Of a stretch of 8,668 nt of DNA, positions 6,197 to 8,668 are shown one piece after another; within the stretch, counting starts at the first letter, position 1, and every line of letters begins with the position of its first letter. This DNA is from CAYSYH01 sp964435455 (GTDB taxonomy: Bacteria > Patescibacteriota > WWE3 > 2-01-FULL-39-13 > JAACPI01), in assembly GCA_964435455.1 (NCBI GenBank), contig CAYSYH010000030.1:1-8668 (forward strand), written 5' to 3'. The notes beneath the pieces are model-generated. The model ran no database searches. It saw only the letters and a list, made by a program, of their open reading frames with translations, and was not told the DNA's origin. The position numbers were made by a program, and so were the translations under genes.

Positions 6197-6202
6197 AGTG
6201 TA
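6197..6202 (-). promoter_or_regulatory. Possible leaderless -10 of the small Cys/His gene
   Basis: The minus strand reads TACACT, ending 7 nt before the ATG at 6189, so transcription would begin at about the start codon. It may also serve the dockerin gene downstream, which has no clear promoter of its own. The hexamer is not a strong match, hence low confidence. Confidence 0.28.
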
Positions 6203-6223
6203 CAGTAAATCTTAAATATAAGC

Positions 6224-6229
6224 TATAAT
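6224..6229 (+). promoter_or_regulatory. Consensus -10 box, leaderless promoter of the Tat-substrate gene
   Basis: A perfect TATAAT ends 7 nt before the ATG at 6237, so the mRNA should start at or one base from the start codon. The -35 is weak: TGTACA at 6199-6204 has a 19-nt spacer. No Shine-Dalgarno sequence could fit on such a transcript. Confidence 0.5.
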
Positions 6230-6236
6230 TAAATTA

Positions 6237-7985
6237 ATGTCTCCAGAATCAGATTCAAAAAAAGTAGAAGGGCCTAGCAGAAGAGAATTTTTAAAAAATT
6301 CTGCTAAGATTGCTTTTTTACTAAGTATGGGTTATTTTATTCCTAAAAGACTTACAGAATTTATGGTAGGACAAGCAGGAGCATCTTTAGATAGAATATT
6401 TGATTTTAAAGAAAGAATATTTAAAAAAATACCTCACCAATACATGTTATACCCTACAAACCCTAATACAGGTTATGCAGAACCTTTAACAAAAACAGAT
6501 GAATCTATACAAAATTATACACAAGTGGAAAACGCCCAGATTTTACAAAAAAAAGAACCAGCAAACTTTTTTTATAGACTAATACGAGGCACCCCTTACA
6601 GGTTATCTAAAGAAACGTACTTTTTTATGCCTACAGGTGGCAATAGTGAGTTACAAGAAAATGAAGTAACAGAAGATATAAATATATATAAAGAAGCAGG
6701 TTGGACAGTAGCTAAAGTTAATTTGGGCTTAAGAGAAAATCCTAATTTTAAAACAGAATTTATAGCTTTATATAAAAGAAAAGATAATTTACTAGCAATT
6801 GGTTTTACTACGGGAATTATATACAAACTTAAAGACGGCCAATGGGTGCCTAAAAGAGATAGTAGTGGGCGTTTGTTGAAAACAAATAAACAAAAGGTTT
6901 GGGCAAAAATACAAGAAGCACACCCTCAAGAAGCTGCAGAAATGTATTCTATGATACAAAAAGGTACAAAAGCAGTACAGCAAGTAATAAAAGAAAATAA
7001 AAATGTTGATATAGTACCAAACGTAATACCTTTAAACTTAGAAATGCCCTGGATGTCTTATAAAAAAATACCCAAAAATTCAATAGCTACAACAGAGGAA
7101 GAAGCAAAAAAAATAAATAAACCAGGAAGCAATCAAGATGTTGCAACATATTTTTACACAGAACAAGGCCACTTAATAGATAAAGAGCATTTATTAGGAA
7201 CAGCAGATAAAGCCTTTCAAATATGGATACAAATTGAACAAGCTGTACGCCAAAACAAAGATTATATAACAGTATACTTAGAGCACAAGATTGAGCATTC
7301 AGATATTTTATTTGCTTTTACCATAGATTTAAAAAATTTAAAAAACAAGCTAGGGCAAAACTTTAGTTCTGAAACAGTTTTGTTTTATGTAATGCAAAGG
7401 TTTTCTATTGCTCAAGAACTTAGCCAAAGATTTTTTACAGACTCAATTAGTTTATTAAATAGGTTACCAACAGGAGGGTTTTCCCCAGAGGATTTATTTA
7501 CAAACACTTTAGCAATAGTAGGAATTTTGGAACAAATAAAAAAAACTAAAGAGGAATTTGATAATATATACCTTGGGGATATAGCAGAATTAATATTAGA
7601 GCATCCTGATAAGCAAAGGGAAATTATAGAAGGTAAATATAAAGGGCTAACTGACGAACAAAAATATAGAATTAAGAAGTTAAATGAGTATAGAGACAAA
7701 TTTAAAGAGTATGTACTTACAAGCCTTGTTAAGTTTGCAGGTGTGCACCCTAATCCAAAGCCTATTACACAAAAACCTGCTCCGTTAGGTTTATTTGAGG
7801 CAATACCCATAGGTATTGAACCATTAAAAAACCCTAAAAAACCACAAAAAACACTAAGAGAGAGAATAACAAGTTTGTTGGGTGTTAAAGATGATTTAGT
7901 AAATGAAGTAGATATAACTAAATTATCTATTGCAGAATATTTTGGGTTAATTATATATTCTAAAATTGAAAGCCGTATTCCATAA
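6237..7985 (+). CDS. Tat-exported protein of unknown function, 582 aa
   Basis: The N-terminus carries a textbook twin-arginine signal: SRREFLK at residues 14-20 (R15, R16) followed by a hydrophobic stretch at 25-35, IAFLLSMGYFI. There is no obvious A-x-A site, so it may stay membrane-anchored. Tat exports folded, often cofactor-bearing, proteins. The mature part is mixed alpha/beta with no cysteine at all, which argues against Fe-S or disulfide-dependent folds. Two segments recall, from memory only, the uncharacterised DUF4056 family: GHLIDKEHLLGTAD (311-324) and GGFSPEDLFTNTLAI (413-427), with the helix FSIAQELSQRFF (389-400) between them. The C-terminal part has a Pro/Lys-rich linker (about 516-550). 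It diverges from the small Cys/His gene and overlaps the convergent gene at its 3' end by 26 nt. Export is likely; function is unknown. Confidence 0.85.
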   Translation: MSPESDSKKVEGPSRREFLKNSAKIAFLLSMGYFIPKRLTEFMVGQAGASLDRIFDFKERIFKKIPHQYMLYPTNPNTGYAEPLTKTDESIQNYTQVENAQILQKKEPANFFYRLIRGTPYRLSKETYFFMPTGGNSELQENEVTEDINIYKEAGWTVAKVNLGLRENPNFKTEFIALYKRKDNLLAIGFTTGIIYKLKDGQWVPKRDSSGRLLKTNKQKVWAKIQEAHPQEAAEMYSMIQKGTKAVQQVIKENKNVDIVPNVIPLNLEMPWMSYKKIPKNSIATTEEEAKKINKPGSNQDVATYFYTEQGHLIDKEHLLGTADKAFQIWIQIEQAVRQNKDYITVYLEHKIEHSDILFAFTIDLKNLKNKLGQNFSSETVLFYVMQRFSIAQELSQRFFTDSISLLNRLPTGGFSPEDLFTNTLAIVGILEQIKKTKEEFDNIYLGDIAELILEHPDKQREIIEGKYKGLTDEQKYRIKKLNEYRDKFKEYVLTSLVKFAGVHPNPKPITQKPAPLGLFEAIPIGIEPLKNPKKPQKTLRERITSLLGVKDDLVNEVDITKLSIAEYFGLIIYSKIESRIP

Positions 7986-8562
7986 CAGCGTCAAACCGAG
8001 GATTAACAATAAAAAAAGGTCCTTCTTGATTACTACTGGGGGAATTAGCAAGCCATAAAAAATTTTGAGGCAATCTATAGATGTTAAAGTCATATGGAAG
8101 ACGTTCTTCTCTATGGAAATAAACACCCATGTGCTCTGGGTAGATTAAGTAAGGGTAGCTTGGATAATCTAAATTTTTGTCACTACGTAAATTATGGTAA
8201 AAGGGTAATAAAGGACGCGTACCGTTAAAAGTGAGTTGCACTGCCTTAAAGGGGTTTTTGTCTTTTACATAGGTAATACAAGGAATTTTAAACCCCTTTA
8301 TAGTAACAAAACTTAGGTTATTATGAGTAGTTAAAACTGTATAAGGTATATTAGGGTTAAAATTGTAATCGCCAAATTCCCAAAATGGAACAAACCCTAA
8401 ACTAGCAAAATCCCCTATGTTATCGCCTAAGTTAGGATAAAATATAATTGGAGGGCTATTTTGGTTACTATCAATAGCAAAATTATATAAATCATTAGGT
8501 AAATTAGGATAATTTTCACCTTCGTAATTTTCACTTTCAAAAGGGTTTTTATGATTAACCAT
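7960..8562 (-). CDS. Hypothetical protein, 200 aa, rich in aromatic, Asn and Pro residues
   Basis: I do not recognise this protein. It has no signal peptide or membrane segment. The first 50 residues are polar and probably disordered (NPFESENYEGENYPNLPNDL). The rest is unusually rich in Tyr, Phe, Pro and Asn, for example YPSYPYLIYPEHMGVYF and FGDYNFNPNIPY, and looks like a small beta-rich domain. It has a single cysteine. No catalytic motif is evident. The ATG at 8560-8562 is chosen because a perfect TATAAT ends 5 nt upstream. That box overlaps the stop codon of the partial gene before it, 6 nt away, so both independent leaderless transcription and read-through are possible. The 3' end overlaps the convergent Tat-substrate gene by 26 nt. 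Confidence 0.75.
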   Translation of the reverse strand: MVNHKNPFESENYEGENYPNLPNDLYNFAIDSNQNSPPIIFYPNLGDNIGDFASLGFVPFWEFGDYNFNPNIPYTVLTTHNNLSFVTIKGFKIPCITYVKDKNPFKAVQLTFNGTRPLLPFYHNLRSDKNLDYPSYPYLIYPEHMGVYFHREERLPYDFNIYRLPQNFLWLANSPSSNQEGPFFIVNPRFDAVMEYGFQF

Positions 8563-8567
8563 AATAA

Positions 8568-8573
8568 ATTATA
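8568..8573 (-). promoter_or_regulatory. TATAAT leaderless promoter overlapping an upstream stop codon
   Basis: The minus strand reads TATAAT, ending 5 nt before the ATG at 8562. The hexamer contains the TAA stop (8569-8571) of the preceding gene, so one short stretch ends one gene and may start the next transcript. No convincing -35 was found. Confidence 0.4.
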
Positions 8574-8668
8574 AAGGATAATATAAATCACGTACTTGTA
8601 TACCTGCTTTTTGGGCTGTGTATACTCCATATGGCATTAAATCTAAATCAATAACCGAATGGGCATCG
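8569..8668 (-). CDS. 3' end of an unidentified gene (partial)
   Basis: The minus strand is open from the window edge to a TAA at 8569-8571 and encodes 32 residues beginning DAHSVIDLDLMPYGVYTAQK and ending VRDLYYPL. Mixed codon use and sensible residue composition point to the end of a real gene rather than chance. The fragment is too short to assign. It lies 6 nt upstream of the 200-residue gene on the same strand and is probably in the same transcription unit. The start is outside the window. Confidence 0.6.
   Translation of the reverse strand, partial: DAHSVIDLDLMPYGVYTAQKAGIQVRDLYYPL

Noticed and set aside
7412..7810. A 132-residue minus-strand ORF within the Tat-substrate gene
   Set aside because: It is antisense to the coding frame, Ser/Leu-rich and without motif or promoter; a shadow frame.
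8427..8630. A 67-residue minus-strand ORF rich in Ile/Leu/Tyr that looks like a membrane protein
   Set aside because: It overlaps, in another frame, both the 200-residue gene and the end of the partial gene. Its hydrophobic composition is what AT-rich shadow frames give.

Overview
This is a compact, AT-rich bacterial segment with 11 protein-coding genes (one partial, one very short) and four tRNA genes. There is no rRNA, CRISPR array, insertion sequence or phage gene. Low GC, very short intergenic spaces, overlapping gene ends, small proteins and a non-cellulosomal dockerin together suggest a small-genome lineage such as the Candidate Phyla Radiation (Patescibacteria). This is inferred from style and gene content; no phylogenetic marker is present. 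No reading frame needs a reassigned stop codon, and TGA ends the HAD phosphatase gene, so the standard bacterial code fits.

Layout. (1) 11-1488: a slipin/stomatin-type SPFH membrane protein (-) and a SerB-like phosphoserine phosphatase (+) diverge from a 50-bp region whose two -10 boxes overlap. (2) 1474-2752: a membrane-anchored FKBP prolyl isomerase followed one base later by a TrmH/SpoU 2'-O-methyltransferase (-). (3) 2844-3743: an unrecognised helical 299-residue protein (+). (4) 3813-4405: tRNA-Leu(TAA), tRNA-Lys(CTT, opposite strand), tRNA-Leu(GAG) and tRNA-Val(TAC), all with encoded CCA. (5) 4418-5047: a glyoxalase-II-like metallo-beta-lactamase-fold hydrolase starting 12 nt after tRNA-Val. 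(6) 5040-7985: a Sec-exported lyase-like jelly-roll protein with a C-terminal dockerin (-), a 38-residue protein ending in a Cys/His cluster (-), and a divergent 582-residue protein with a textbook twin-arginine signal (+). (7) 7960-8668: an unrecognised 200-residue protein and the 3' end of another gene (-).

Expression logic. None of the ten visible start codons has a Shine-Dalgarno sequence. Four starts lie only 5-7 nt behind a -10-like hexamer, as expected of leaderless mRNAs. Other promoters resemble extended -10 elements (TGTTAnANT). The three convergent gene pairs overlap at their 3' ends, and no intrinsic terminator is visible.

The most promising material is the 5-8.6 kb part: a Tat substrate with no cysteines, a secreted dockerin protein, a tiny CCCGGNCHNNH protein and two unknown proteins. 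These suggest a cell-surface or export-related neighbourhood, but no defined system can be claimed.
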